Shown here in pieces: positions 54,588-63,255 of a stretch of DNA of 64,000 bases. A model generated the notes under the pieces. It was not told where the DNA came from, did no database searches, and worked only from the letters and a program-made list of their open reading frames with translations. Source of the stretch: Parabacteroides distasonis. Its GTDB lineage: Bacteria > Bacteroidota > Bacteroidia > Bacteroidales > Tannerellaceae. The stretch's first letter is position 1; every line of letters begins with the position of its first letter. The position numbers and the translations under genes were made by a program. The stretch lies in the NCBI GenBank assembly GCA_021531775.1, contig JAFBIU010000001.1, forward strand, positions 62,001 to 126,000, written 5' to 3'.

Positions 54588-55279
54588 TTCAAGGGTTCCA
54601 GCAATTGGGTTAATTCTTTCACGCCTTCGGAAGCGCCCTTGAGGATGTGATGCACATCGGAACGATGGGTCTGTACCTCTTTCGGGTCGATGAGAAAGAT
54701 GGGTTGTCCGCGCCGGGCATAATTCAGCAATCCGGCAGCCGGATAGACATTCAAGGAGGTTCCGATGATGACGAAGATGTCGGATTTCTCCACCTCTTCG
54801 ATGGCTGGTTCGATCATGGGAACCGCCTCACCAAACCAGACAATGAAGGGACGCAACTGCCGCCCTTGCGGATCTTTGTCGCCCAAATGAATGTCCGGAT
54901 TTTCGGGATTCAGGTCGTACGTTGTCGTTGTGTCTCCCACCGGGCAGGCTTTCATCAGTTCACCGTGCAGGTGAATGACGGAACTGCTGCCTGCCTGTTC
55001 GTGCAGGTTGTCGATGTTTTGGGTGATGATCCGCACATCAAAATCTTGCTCCAATGCTGCCAAACCGTAGTGGCCTGCATTGGGTTTGGTATGCAGCAAT
55101 TCCCGTCTCCGCTGGTTGTAGAAGTCCAAAACCAGCTGTGGATCTCGTGCGAAACCTTCCGGTGTGGCCACATCTTCCACACGATAGTGTTCCCACAACC
55201 CGTCAGAATCGCGAAACGTGGCAATCCCGCTCTCTGCGCTCATGCCAGCACCTGTCAGAATAACCAGTCTTTTTTTCAT
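54584..55279 (-). CDS. cobB: Sir2 family NAD-dependent protein deacylase without zinc cysteines
   Basis: A 231-residue sirtuin. NAD-binding motifs GAGMSAESGIATFRDSDGLW near 11-30 and TQNIDNLHEQAG near 90-101 are intact, with the catalytic histidine in HLHGEL. The YxxR motif in DFYNQRRR near 52-59 is the one that reads succinyl and malonyl groups in class III sirtuins, so desuccinylation is likely. The four zinc-binding cysteines are missing: the small domain (KACPVGDTTTTYDLNPENP and on) has one only. The neighbours are ogt (overlap of 4 bases) and cstA. Confidence 0.9.
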   Translation of the reverse strand: MKKRLVILTGAGMSAESGIATFRDSDGLWEHYRVEDVATPEGFARDPQLVLDFYNQRRRELLHTKPNAGHYGLAALEQDFDVRIITQNIDNLHEQAGSSSVIHLHGELMKACPVGDTTTTYDLNPENPDIHLGDKDPQGRQLRPFIVWFGEAVPMIEPAIEEVEKSDIFVIIGTSLNVYPAAGLLNYARRGQPIFLIDPKEVQTHRSDVHHILKGASEGVKELTQLLEPLK

Positions 55280-55306
55280 TTCTCACCGTATTAAGTTAGA
55301 CAATTC

Positions 55307-56716
55307 TCATTTTACGTTGCGTTTCCAGCACCTGAAGCCGATGAAAACGGCCACTGTGATCAAACATCCCAACAATTGGGAAATGTGACTCGGCCAACTC
55401 AGTCCCTCCGGTGCGATAAAGATGTAGGTACTGCACACGGCTGTCATGAAGAGGGCGGGCAGGAGCGTGATCCAATAGTTTTTGTGTGCCTGTGTCAGAT
55501 AGACGGTCAATGCCCACAAGGTGAACACGGCCAGTGTCTGGTTGGCCCAGGCAAAGTAACGCCAAATCATGTCGAATCCGGCTTGGTCCTTTTGGCTGTA
55601 CAGCAAGAGGGCAATGGCTCCGATGAAGAGGGGCAAGCAGATCATCAAGCGTTTGGAAATGCTTCGTTGTTCCAAGTGCAGGAAGTCTGCCACAATCAGA
55701 CGAGCCGACCGGAAAGCTGTATCGCCTGAGGTAATGGGGGCTGCAATCACACCCAAGATAGCCAGGATGCTGCCGACTGTGCCTAACCAGTCTGTCGTGA
55801 TGGAATTGACGATGACGGCTGCATTGGTTTCACCCATGCCGTTTTCCTGGTAGAAATAGGTGGCTGCAGCGGCCCAGATCAGGGCAACAATGCCTTCCGT
55901 GATCATGGCTCCATAGAACACCGGACGGGCATGTTTCTCGCTGGTCATGCAACGTGCCATCATCGGGCTTTGTGTCGCATGGAATCCGGAAATGGCTCCA
56001 CAGGCAATGCTGACAAACATGATGGGGAAAATCGGCAGCTGTGAGGCATAATCGGTGGCCAATCCTTGCGGGAACTCCGGCAGATCGGGATGCTTGACGA
56101 ACAGCATAACCAAAATGCCGACTGCCATGAACAACAGTGCGATGGCAAACAGGGGATAAATCTTTCCGATGATTTTGTCCACCGGCAGGAGTGTGGCGAA
56201 GATGTAGTAGATGAATACGACAAAGATCCAGAAGGTCGTGTTCAGAGATTCGGGTGTGAGGTTGGCCAATAATCCGGCCGGACCGGCTACAAAGACGGCA
56301 CCTACCAACATCATCAGCAGCACAATGAATCCGCGCATGAATTGGCGGCAACCGTTGCCCAAGTATTGTCCGATGATCTCCGGCAGACTCTCTCCGTCTC
56401 TCCGTAAAGAGAGCATTCCGGCCAAAAAATCGTGCGTGGCTCCTGCAAAGATGCTGCCCAGCACAATCCAGAGGAACGAGGCTGTTCCGAATTTAGCACC
56501 CATGATGGCACCAAAGATCGGACCCAGCCCGGCAATGTTGAGGAACTGAATCATAAAGACCTTCCAGGTGGGAAGCGGCATGAAATCCACACCGTCCTGT
56601 TTCGTGAAGGCGGGTGTCTTTCGATCGATTTCAATGCCAAAGGTACGCTCAATGAAAGAACCGTAGATAAAATAGCCGGCTACCAAGGTCAGCAGGCAAC
56701 AAATGAAGGTAATCAT
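55307..56716 (-). CDS. CstA family carbon starvation / pyruvate transporter
   Basis: A 469-residue CstA-type membrane protein, the short form (E. coli CstA has about 700). It probably takes up pyruvate or peptides under carbon limitation. Family features include DFMPLPTWKVFMIQFLNIAG near 44-63 and GPIFGAIMGAKFG right after it, GDTAFRSARL near 329-338 and many helices. A hairpin separates it from the yqeY gene upstream; the deacylase gene starts 27 bases downstream. Confidence 0.9.
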   Translation of the reverse strand: MITFICCLLTLVAGYFIYGSFIERTFGIEIDRKTPAFTKQDGVDFMPLPTWKVFMIQFLNIAGLGPIFGAIMGAKFGTASFLWIVLGSIFAGATHDFLAGMLSLRRDGESLPEIIGQYLGNGCRQFMRGFIVLLMMLVGAVFVAGPAGLLANLTPESLNTTFWIFVVFIYYIFATLLPVDKIIGKIYPLFAIALLFMAVGILVMLFVKHPDLPEFPQGLATDYASQLPIFPIMFVSIACGAISGFHATQSPMMARCMTSEKHARPVFYGAMITEGIVALIWAAAATYFYQENGMGETNAAVIVNSITTDWLGTVGSILAILGVIAAPITSGDTAFRSARLIVADFLHLEQRSISKRLMICLPLFIGAIALLLYSQKDQAGFDMIWRYFAWANQTLAVFTLWALTVYLTQAHKNYWITLLPALFMTAVCSTYIFIAPEGLSWPSHISQLLGCLITVAVFIGFRCWKRNVK

Positions 56717-56739
56717 AGGTGTAACTGTAAATCAAGAAT

Positions 56740-56762
56740 GGCTGGCAATACCCTTGCCAGCC
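56740..56762 (-). terminator. Hairpin after the yqeY gene
   Basis: Perfect 9-base stem GGCTGGCAA / TTGCCAGCC with a 5-base loop, just downstream of the YqeY stop. The tail on the minus strand (ATTCTTGATTT) is poor in T, so it may be a weak terminator or an mRNA-stabilising end. Confidence 0.6.
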
Positions 56763-56779
56763 ACTCTCTTTATGTCAAT

Positions 56780-57232
56780 TTATTGAGCTAATAAACGTTT
56801 TACAGCCTCTGAAATGGCGCGGCCTTCTGCTTTGCCGGCCAGTGCCTTGGAGGCAACACCCATGACTTTACCCATCTCCTTCGGACTGGTGGCACCTACT
56901 TGTGCGATGATGGCTTTCAGTTCAGCTTCCAGTTCTTCGGCCGACATCTGCTTCGGCAAATAGGCTTCAATCACCTTGACTTGTGCCAGTTCGCCTTCGG
57001 CAAGGTCTGCACGACCCTGTTCTGTATAGATGGCAGCCGAGTCTTTACCCTGCTTTACCAGCTTTTGCAGAATCTTCAATGCGTCTGCATCAGACAGGGT
57101 GTCGTTGGCTCCGGGGGCTGTCTTTGCTTCCAAAAATACCTTCTTTACGTTTCTCAAAGTTTCGAGGGCGACTTTGTCTTTCGCCTTCATTGCGTTTTTA
57201 ATGTCTTCGCTGACCTTTTCAAATAAATCCAT
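56780..57232 (-). CDS. GatB/YqeY domain protein
   Basis: A 150-residue YqeY-family protein, the helical tail domain related to the tRNA-binding part of GatB. Features: KAKDKVALETLRNVKKVFLE near the N-terminus, VIEAYLPKQMSAEELEAELK near 88-107, and GKVMGVASKALAGKAEGRAI near 121-140, the region that touches tRNA in GatB. The function alone is unclear; an amidase-linked role in tRNA-charging is a guess. It follows ftsZ in the same direction, 23 bases away. Confidence 0.88.
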   Translation of the reverse strand: MDLFEKVSEDIKNAMKAKDKVALETLRNVKKVFLEAKTAPGANDTLSDADALKILQKLVKQGKDSAAIYTEQGRADLAEGELAQVKVIEAYLPKQMSAEELEAELKAIIAQVGATSPKEMGKVMGVASKALAGKAEGRAISEAVKRLLAQ

Positions 57233-57255
57233 GATGACTTATATTATTATATGTA

Positions 57256-58626
57256 TTAGCTAAAACTGATTGTCCGGTTGGATTTGCCAGTCGGTTTGTT
57301 TTCGGGAGCGATCAGTGGTGACTTTTCACCTGAGATGGTGTTTGTCCGTGTGGTGGTCGTCACTTCGCTACCGGTTGATTTGGAACGGGCACGCGCGATC
57401 AACTTCGGATCCCGGTTGTAGGTCGGATTCTTTTCCAACAGGTCGATCAACGTGTCGTTGTCCAACTCATCTTGCGACAAGACGACCGGTTGGGACGTAT
57501 AGTCGTATCCTCGTTCGCTCTCATCACCATAGTATTGTTTCCGACGTTCACGCTCTTTCTGCTCCTTGGCCAACCGTTCCTCTTCCATTCGCAACTCCTC
57601 TTCGGTCATCTGAACCGCTTCGGCATGATGCTTGTCGGCAATCTGCGGGATGTTGTCGATGGTGAATCCGGTTGCCAGGATGGTGATCTTCACCTTGTCG
57701 CCTAACGTGTTGTCGATGGCAGTACCCCAGATCACTTCAATGTCTCGGTTGAATTCGGACATGAACTTATCAACATAGTTCATCTCCTCCATGCGCAATT
57801 CAGAATCTTCGCTGAAGTAGATGTTAAAGAGGATCTTTTTCGCATTCCGTACATCGTTGTTGCTCAACAAGGGTGAATTCAGTGCATCTTCAATGGCTTC
57901 CAGCACACGTCCTTCGCCTTGACCGTAACCGTTACTCATCAGAGCCACACCACCATCCTTCATGGTTGTGTTGACATCGGCAAAGTCCAAGTTGATGATA
58001 CCCGGCAACGTGATGATTTCGGCAATGCTCTTGGCGGCAACCGTCAAGGTGTCATCGGCCTTGGCAAAGCCGTTCATGACGGTCAGGTCGGAATAGATCT
58101 TGCGCAACTTTTCATTGTTGATGACCAATAGTGCATCCACATTCTTGGCAATCTCTTCGACACCATCCAAAGCCTGATCGATTTTCCGTTTTCCTTCGAA
58201 GCGGAACGGAATAGTCACAATACCCACGGTAAGAATGCCCATGTCTTTGGAGATGCGGGCAATTACGGGTGCAGCTCCTGTACCGGTACCACCGCCCATA
58301 CCAGCTGTGATGAAGACCATTTTGGTGCCATCGGACAGCATCTTTCGGATATCTTCCTTGCTCTCTTCCGCTGCCATTTTTGCACGTTCCGGCTTATTGC
58401 CGGCTCCCAGACCTTGGGTGATTTCGCGACCCAACGAGAGTTTGACAGGTATATCGGAGCGCATGAGCGCTTGATTATCCGTATTGCACAATACGAAGGT
58501 AACATCATGAATGCCCTCTTTGTACATGTGGTTGACTGCATTACCACCGCCACCGCCTACACCAATTACTTTGATGATCTTAGGCGTATCTGTAGGATAA
58601 TTGAAGTTTAATAGTGTATCGTCCAT
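57256..58626 (-). CDS. ftsZ: Cell division protein FtsZ
   Basis: FtsZ is the tubulin-like GTPase that forms the division ring. The 456-residue protein has GVGGGGGNAVNHM near 21-33, the tubulin signature GGGTGTGAAPVIA near 111-123 and the T7 loop NLDFADVNTTM near 212-222. The linker (about 330-430) is charged, with KEQKERERRKQYYG, and the last residues (APENKPTGKSNRTISFS) do not show the usual DIPxFLR-type partner-binding peptide clearly. Last gene of the division cluster before yqeY. Confidence 0.97.
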   Translation of the reverse strand: MDDTLLNFNYPTDTPKIIKVIGVGGGGGNAVNHMYKEGIHDVTFVLCNTDNQALMRSDIPVKLSLGREITQGLGAGNKPERAKMAAEESKEDIRKMLSDGTKMVFITAGMGGGTGTGAAPVIARISKDMGILTVGIVTIPFRFEGKRKIDQALDGVEEIAKNVDALLVINNEKLRKIYSDLTVMNGFAKADDTLTVAAKSIAEIITLPGIINLDFADVNTTMKDGGVALMSNGYGQGEGRVLEAIEDALNSPLLSNNDVRNAKKILFNIYFSEDSELRMEEMNYVDKFMSEFNRDIEVIWGTAIDNTLGDKVKITILATGFTIDNIPQIADKHHAEAVQMTEEELRMEEERLAKEQKERERRKQYYGDESERGYDYTSQPVVLSQDELDNDTLIDLLEKNPTYNRDPKLIARARSKSTGSEVTTTTRTNTISGEKSPLIAPENKPTGKSNRTISFS

Positions 58627-58657
58627 TGTCTTCCGGTTTTATTTCATGATCTTACAG

Positions 58658-60025
58658 TTATTTTTCGTTGTTTTCCTCCTCTTCTTCCTTGAACAGGTCT
58701 CCGGCGAATGTATTCGTCAGTCTTTCAATGATATTGCCGAGTCCTTTTTTCTTTCCTCGAGAGGACGTGCTTCTCTGTTCGGGCTTCTTGGGCTGTTCCG
58801 GTTCCGGAGTGACCGTAGGTTCCACGATGATTGGTTCCGGTTCTTTCGGTTTTTCCGGAATAGGCGGAATGGCACAATTGACCGATCCTTTCATCAACAG
58901 ACCTATCACAACGGCATTCTGTAGTGCACTGATGCTCAGTTCGCTGCTGTTGATGATGCCTTTACGGATCGTTGCATAACGGACATCCATCTTGAATTGT
59001 TCCTTGATGGCTTCCGGCAGATTCTTCAGATCTGCACCTCCACCAGTAATGATAATACCAGCTCCCAAATTGCCGATTAATCCAGTCGATTCGATACGGG
59101 CATACACGTTGGCTAGAATCTCTTTCATGCGGGCAGCAATGATGTTGTTCAATTCGGCCAACTTGATCTCTTTCAGACCCATGCCATCTGCTGCATTGAC
59201 TTGGATAGTCTGATCCAAATCTTTGTTGAATTGTGCACTGCCAAAGGTCTGCTTGATGCGTTCTGCCTCCGATTCAACAATTTGCAGTGAGGTAATGTCT
59301 CGTGTGATGGTGTTTCCTCCGAAAGGAATCACAGACAGATTAACCAACTTTCCATATTTATAGACAGTTAAAGTGGTTACACCTGCACCGAATCCGATGA
59401 GGGCACAACCCAGATCTTTCTCGTCATCGTTCAGCAACACGTCAGCCATGGCCAAAGGAGAGACGAAAATGCCTGCAATCTCAATTTTGGCGCGTTCGGA
59501 GATGCTGTTGCGGAGGTAATGCTGCAAAGAGGGACGTCCGACAATCAGCTTATAGTGTGCTTCAATGCGCGTACAGGGGATTCCCACCGGATTGGCTTCC
59601 GGCTTTCCGTCCAATTGGTAGGAGGGAGAGACGGCCGCCAATACATCCAACATGTCCGGATGATAACTCCGACACTCTTGATGCAAGGCCTGAATGGTCT
59701 CGTCCGTGACCACCCCATCATTGCCCAATACTTTGGAAACCGTATGGTCTATGGTACGCAAGGACTGTCCTCCGATACCCACATAGACTTTCCCGATACG
59801 AGTTCCGTTCAGTTTGTTTTCCAGTTTCAAGACCATCCGTTTGATCTTGTTGGCTGTCTCTTCTATGTTATATACACATCCTCGTCTGATACAATTCGTA
59901 GAGTTCTCTTTTTCGTAGGCGATGATGGAAAGTACCCCTCCGGCATTCTTGGTGCCTACCATTCCTACGATCTGGGATGTTCCCAAATCAATGGCTGCTA
60001 TAAAGTCTGTGTACGTCGTCGTCAT
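58658..60025 (-). CDS. ftsA: Cell division protein FtsA
   Basis: Actin-like ATPase, 455 residues, that tethers FtsZ to the membrane. Actin-family motifs: IAAIDLGTSQIVGMV near 8-22, GCALIGFGAGVTTLTVYK near 207-224, and GIIITGGGADLKNL near 341-354. A Pro/Glu-rich linker (EPTVTPEPEQPKKPEQ) is followed by a membrane-binding amphipathic helix candidate, LGNIIERLTNTFAGDLF, and an unusual acidic end EEEEENNEK. It lies between ftsQ (9-base gap) and ftsZ (31-base gap). Confidence 0.96.
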   Translation of the reverse strand: MTTTYTDFIAAIDLGTSQIVGMVGTKNAGGVLSIIAYEKENSTNCIRRGCVYNIEETANKIKRMVLKLENKLNGTRIGKVYVGIGGQSLRTIDHTVSKVLGNDGVVTDETIQALHQECRSYHPDMLDVLAAVSPSYQLDGKPEANPVGIPCTRIEAHYKLIVGRPSLQHYLRNSISERAKIEIAGIFVSPLAMADVLLNDDEKDLGCALIGFGAGVTTLTVYKYGKLVNLSVIPFGGNTITRDITSLQIVESEAERIKQTFGSAQFNKDLDQTIQVNAADGMGLKEIKLAELNNIIAARMKEILANVYARIESTGLIGNLGAGIIITGGGADLKNLPEAIKEQFKMDVRYATIRKGIINSSELSISALQNAVVIGLLMKGSVNCAIPPIPEKPKEPEPIIVEPTVTPEPEQPKKPEQRSTSSRGKKKGLGNIIERLTNTFAGDLFKEEEEENNEK

Positions 60026-60034
60026 ATCTTCATT

Positions 60035-60763
60035 CTATTTTTTTGTGCAAACAATCTGATTCTTATATTTTAAATTGATGATGCTGTACTTTTCCCATCC
60101 CACTTTCGGAATGGCCTGTTCGTAGAAGAGCTGTAGTTTGTCCAGTTTCTCTTCGAATCCTTCAAAAGTACCTAACATAATCCGATGATTTCCGACCCGC
60201 GGGATCAATTCCACCTCATTGTCGGGATGGACGAAAATTTGTTCCACTTGATCGTTCCAGAAATCATTTTCCTGCAAAAATAGTGCAAATTTGTATAAGT
60301 CGGTTGTTGCAAGCTCTTTTTCAATATATCCACTTGCAACAGGAACGTGTGCAACGTATCGACGGCTGATCGGCATGATGCTGCCGTGATTATCCACATA
60401 ATAGTTCCCCCTTACGCTTAACACTCGCAAGATAGGCATTTTTTGATAAACTTCAAGCTTTACGAGACCAGAAGGTGTCTTATAAGCCTGAATATTGGCA
60501 ATCATCTCATTTTTTAACAATACTTTTTCCATCAAATCCGTATTGACTTCGTCCAACGGTTTCTTCAGCGGGTTGATTCCCTCCTTTTTCAATTGGTACA
60601 GGATGTCGCTCTCATCCACGAAATGTTTATCCAAACTGTCCTTCACCACAATCTGCAGATCGTGGCACACCTGCTTGGGTCTCCATTCGTGAAAAATGAT
60701 GGAGATCGCTATGATGTAAACCGCCAATAGGGTGGCGCAAATGATGGAAACTGTTCGAATCAC
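60035..60763 (-). CDS. ftsQ: Cell division protein FtsQ/DivIB
   Basis: A 242-residue bitopic protein of the divisome. Residues 5-25 form one membrane helix; 35-95 are a POTRA-type domain (VDESDILYQLKKEGINPLKK); the FtsQ beta domain follows (YVDNHGSIMPISRRY). Sequence similarity to E. coli FtsQ is weak, but position between murC and ftsA and topology make the call safe. It starts 6 bases after murC. Confidence 0.9.
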   Translation of the reverse strand: MIRTVSIICATLLAVYIIAISIIFHEWRPKQVCHDLQIVVKDSLDKHFVDESDILYQLKKEGINPLKKPLDEVNTDLMEKVLLKNEMIANIQAYKTPSGLVKLEVYQKMPILRVLSVRGNYYVDNHGSIMPISRRYVAHVPVASGYIEKELATTDLYKFALFLQENDFWNDQVEQIFVHPDNEVELIPRVGNHRIMLGTFEGFEEKLDKLQLFYEQAIPKVGWEKYSIINLKYKNQIVCTKK

Positions 60764-60769
60764 TTTGTT

Positions 60770-62149
60770 TTATCCTTTCTGCTCTAATAATTCTTTTACG
60801 GGTTCTACCAACCGGTCAATATTGCCGGCACCTACCATGAGAACAACTTCGTACGACCCTTGTGCCAGAAAATCCAGCAGCTCCTCTTTCCGGATCAGAT
60901 GCTTGTTGGCCAAAGTTACTTGGTCAAAGATGATCTGGGAGGTCACCCCTGGAATAGGGGCTTCACGTGCCGGATAGATGTCCAATAGGATCAATTCATC
61001 CAGCAGTGAGAGACTGGCAGCAAAATCAGCCGCAAAGTCACGTGTCCGCGTGTAGAGATGAGGCTGGAAAATGCCTGTGATCTTTTTGTCAGCATACAAA
61101 GCTTTGACAGACAAGATACTTGCCTTTAGTTCTGCCGGATGATGGGCATAATCGTCTATCAAGACGATCCGGTCTGTCTTCAAATGAAAGTCAAACCGTC
61201 TTCGTGGACCTGCAAAGGTAGCCATAGCTCGTTTGATTTCTTCAGGTTCGACTCCATTGAGCCAGGCAAGCGCAATGGCTGCCACACCATTTTCGATGTT
61301 GACCTGCACGGGAACACCTAACTGAATGTCGGGAATACGTATGTCTGGACCAACGAAATCGAAAAAGATCTCGCCATTTCCGACTCGGATCCGTTCTGCA
61401 TGGAAATCACCGGCTGATGTACCCGAATAGGTATAAAGATGCACGTTCTCTTGTAGCTCAGGGGTGAGAGGTAAGCCCTGTTTCATCAACAATGTGCCTC
61501 CTGGACGAATCAAGGAGGTGAACTTGACAAAACTCTCCCGATAGGCTTCCACGGTTCCATAAATGTCCAAATGGTCCGGATCTACCGCTGTGATCACGGC
61601 CATGTAAGGCTGTAGCCAATGGAACGAACGGTCGAACTCATCAGCTTCGATGACCGTCAGATCACTGGTCTCAGACAACATCAGGTTGCTGTCATAATTC
61701 TTCAAGATGCCTCCTAAGAAAGCATTGCAATCCACATGCGATTGCTTCAAGAGATGTGCCAGCATGGAGGAAGTGGTGGTCTTGCCGTGCGTACCAGCCA
61801 CACACAATCCCCGGTTACAACGGGTAATCTCTCCTAATACACGGGCCCGCTTCATGATTTCGAATCCATGTTCACGGAAATAAGCGAGTTCGGTATGGGT
61901 TTCTGGAATAGCAGGCGTATAGACTACTAAGGTGGTGTCTGGTTGACGGAATGCCTCCGGAATCAGTTGTACATTATCTTCGTAATGAATCAAGGCACCC
62001 TCTTGCTGCAAGACTGCGGTCAGGTCCGAAGGTGTCTTGTCATAGCCGGCCACCTGTTTTCCGTTCGCCAGAAAATAGCGGATCAAGGCACTCATGCCAA
62101 TACCGCCTGCTCCTACAAAATATACCGTTTGTACACTATCTAACTTCAT
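60770..62149 (-). CDS. murC: UDP-N-acetylmuramate--L-alanine ligase
   Basis: MurC adds L-alanine to UDP-MurNAc, the first step of the peptide stem. The 459 residues have the N-terminal YFVGAGGIGMSALIRYFL, the Mur ligase P-loop AGTHGKTTTSSML near 119-131, TVIEADEFDRSFHWLQP near 170-186 and DDYAHHPAELKASI near 333-346. The start overlaps the murG stop by 4 bases. Normal in all respects. Confidence 0.97.
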   Translation of the reverse strand: MKLDSVQTVYFVGAGGIGMSALIRYFLANGKQVAGYDKTPSDLTAVLQQEGALIHYEDNVQLIPEAFRQPDTTLVVYTPAIPETHTELAYFREHGFEIMKRARVLGEITRCNRGLCVAGTHGKTTTSSMLAHLLKQSHVDCNAFLGGILKNYDSNLMLSETSDLTVIEADEFDRSFHWLQPYMAVITAVDPDHLDIYGTVEAYRESFVKFTSLIRPGGTLLMKQGLPLTPELQENVHLYTYSGTSAGDFHAERIRVGNGEIFFDFVGPDIRIPDIQLGVPVQVNIENGVAAIALAWLNGVEPEEIKRAMATFAGPRRRFDFHLKTDRIVLIDDYAHHPAELKASILSVKALYADKKITGIFQPHLYTRTRDFAADFAASLSLLDELILLDIYPAREAPIPGVTSQIIFDQVTLANKHLIRKEELLDFLAQGSYEVVLMVGAGNIDRLVEPVKELLEQKG

Positions 62150-63255
62150 ACCTCTTGATTTATGATCTTGACGATTTCATCGACAATCCGTTCGGCACTT
62201 CTTCGTTGTGCAAAGGGCTCGATGTGATTACTTAATGTCTGCAGACGCTCTTTATCCCCTATCACTTGCAGGGCTGTACGTACCAATTGCTGTTCAGCAT
62301 CCCAATCGCGAATCAGGATGGCCGCCTCTTTACAAGCAAGCGCCTGTGCGTTTTTGGTCTGATGATCTTCTGCAACATTGGGCGAAGGTACTAAAATAAC
62401 TGGTTTCTTCAACAAGCAAAGTTCAGAAATTGAACCAGCTCCTGCACGAGAGATGACCAAGTCGGCTGCCGCATACGCATAATCCATCCGTGTGATGAAG
62501 TCTGAGCACCAGATGGACATATTCCGATAGGGCTTCAGATGTTTCAAGGCCTCTTCGTAGTAGTAACGTCCTGTCTGCCAGATGACCTGAATGCCGGAGG
62601 CACACAATTCGTCCAAATGAGCTTGAATGCTCCGGTTGATGGTCCGTGCACCCAGGCTTCCTCCCACAATCAGCAATGTTTTCTTGTCGGGTGTAAAACC
62701 GAATGAAGCCAAAGCCTCCTCCCTTTTATCGACACTTACCTCCAAGTTGTTGCGGATCGGATTGCCGGTAACAATGATTTTGTCGGCCGGAAAGAAACGT
62801 TCCATTCCTTCGTAAGCCACACAAATACGCTTCGCCTTTTTGGCCAGCAGTTTGTTGGTAACTCCAGCATAGGAATTCTGCTCCTGAATCAAGGTCGGAA
62901 TGCCCAAGGAAGCGGCTGTCCAAAGGGTAGGGCCACTGGCATATCCGCCCACACCAACGGCTATGTCCGGACGAAAGTCACGAACCGTCTTTTTGGCCAG
63001 TTGGAGGCTTTTCAGCAAACGTCCGCAAACCTTGATATTGTTCAGCAGATGAGAGCGGTCGAAACCGCTGACGGGTAATCCGACAATGGAATAGCCTGCT
63101 GCTGGAACCTTTTCCATCTCCATGCGGTCTTCTGCCCCCACAAATAGAATCTCAGCATCCGGAAACCGTTCACGGAAGTGATTGGCAATTGAAATAGCCG
63201 GGAAAATATGTCCACCGGTACCCCCGCCACTTATGATAATACGATACTGTTTCAT
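62146..63255 (-). CDS. murG: UDP-GlcNAc:undecaprenyl-P-P-MurNAc-pentapeptide GlcNAc transferase
   Basis: MurG makes lipid II from lipid I at the inner face of the membrane. The 369-residue GT28 enzyme has ISGGGTGGHIFPAISIA at 9-25, VGVGGYASGPTLWTA near 101-115, LIVGGSLGARTINRSI near 194-209, and SRAGAGSISELCLLKKPVIL near 265-284. It overlaps murC by 4 bases at its end and ftsW by 4 bases at its start, so the three are coupled. Confidence 0.97.
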   Translation of the reverse strand: MKQYRIIISGGGTGGHIFPAISIANHFRERFPDAEILFVGAEDRMEMEKVPAAGYSIVGLPVSGFDRSHLLNNIKVCGRLLKSLQLAKKTVRDFRPDIAVGVGGYASGPTLWTAASLGIPTLIQEQNSYAGVTNKLLAKKAKRICVAYEGMERFFPADKIIVTGNPIRNNLEVSVDKREEALASFGFTPDKKTLLIVGGSLGARTINRSIQAHLDELCASGIQVIWQTGRYYYEEALKHLKPYRNMSIWCSDFITRMDYAYAAADLVISRAGAGSISELCLLKKPVILVPSPNVAEDHQTKNAQALACKEAAILIRDWDAEQQLVRTALQVIGDKERLQTLSNHIEPFAQRRSAERIVDEIVKIINQEV

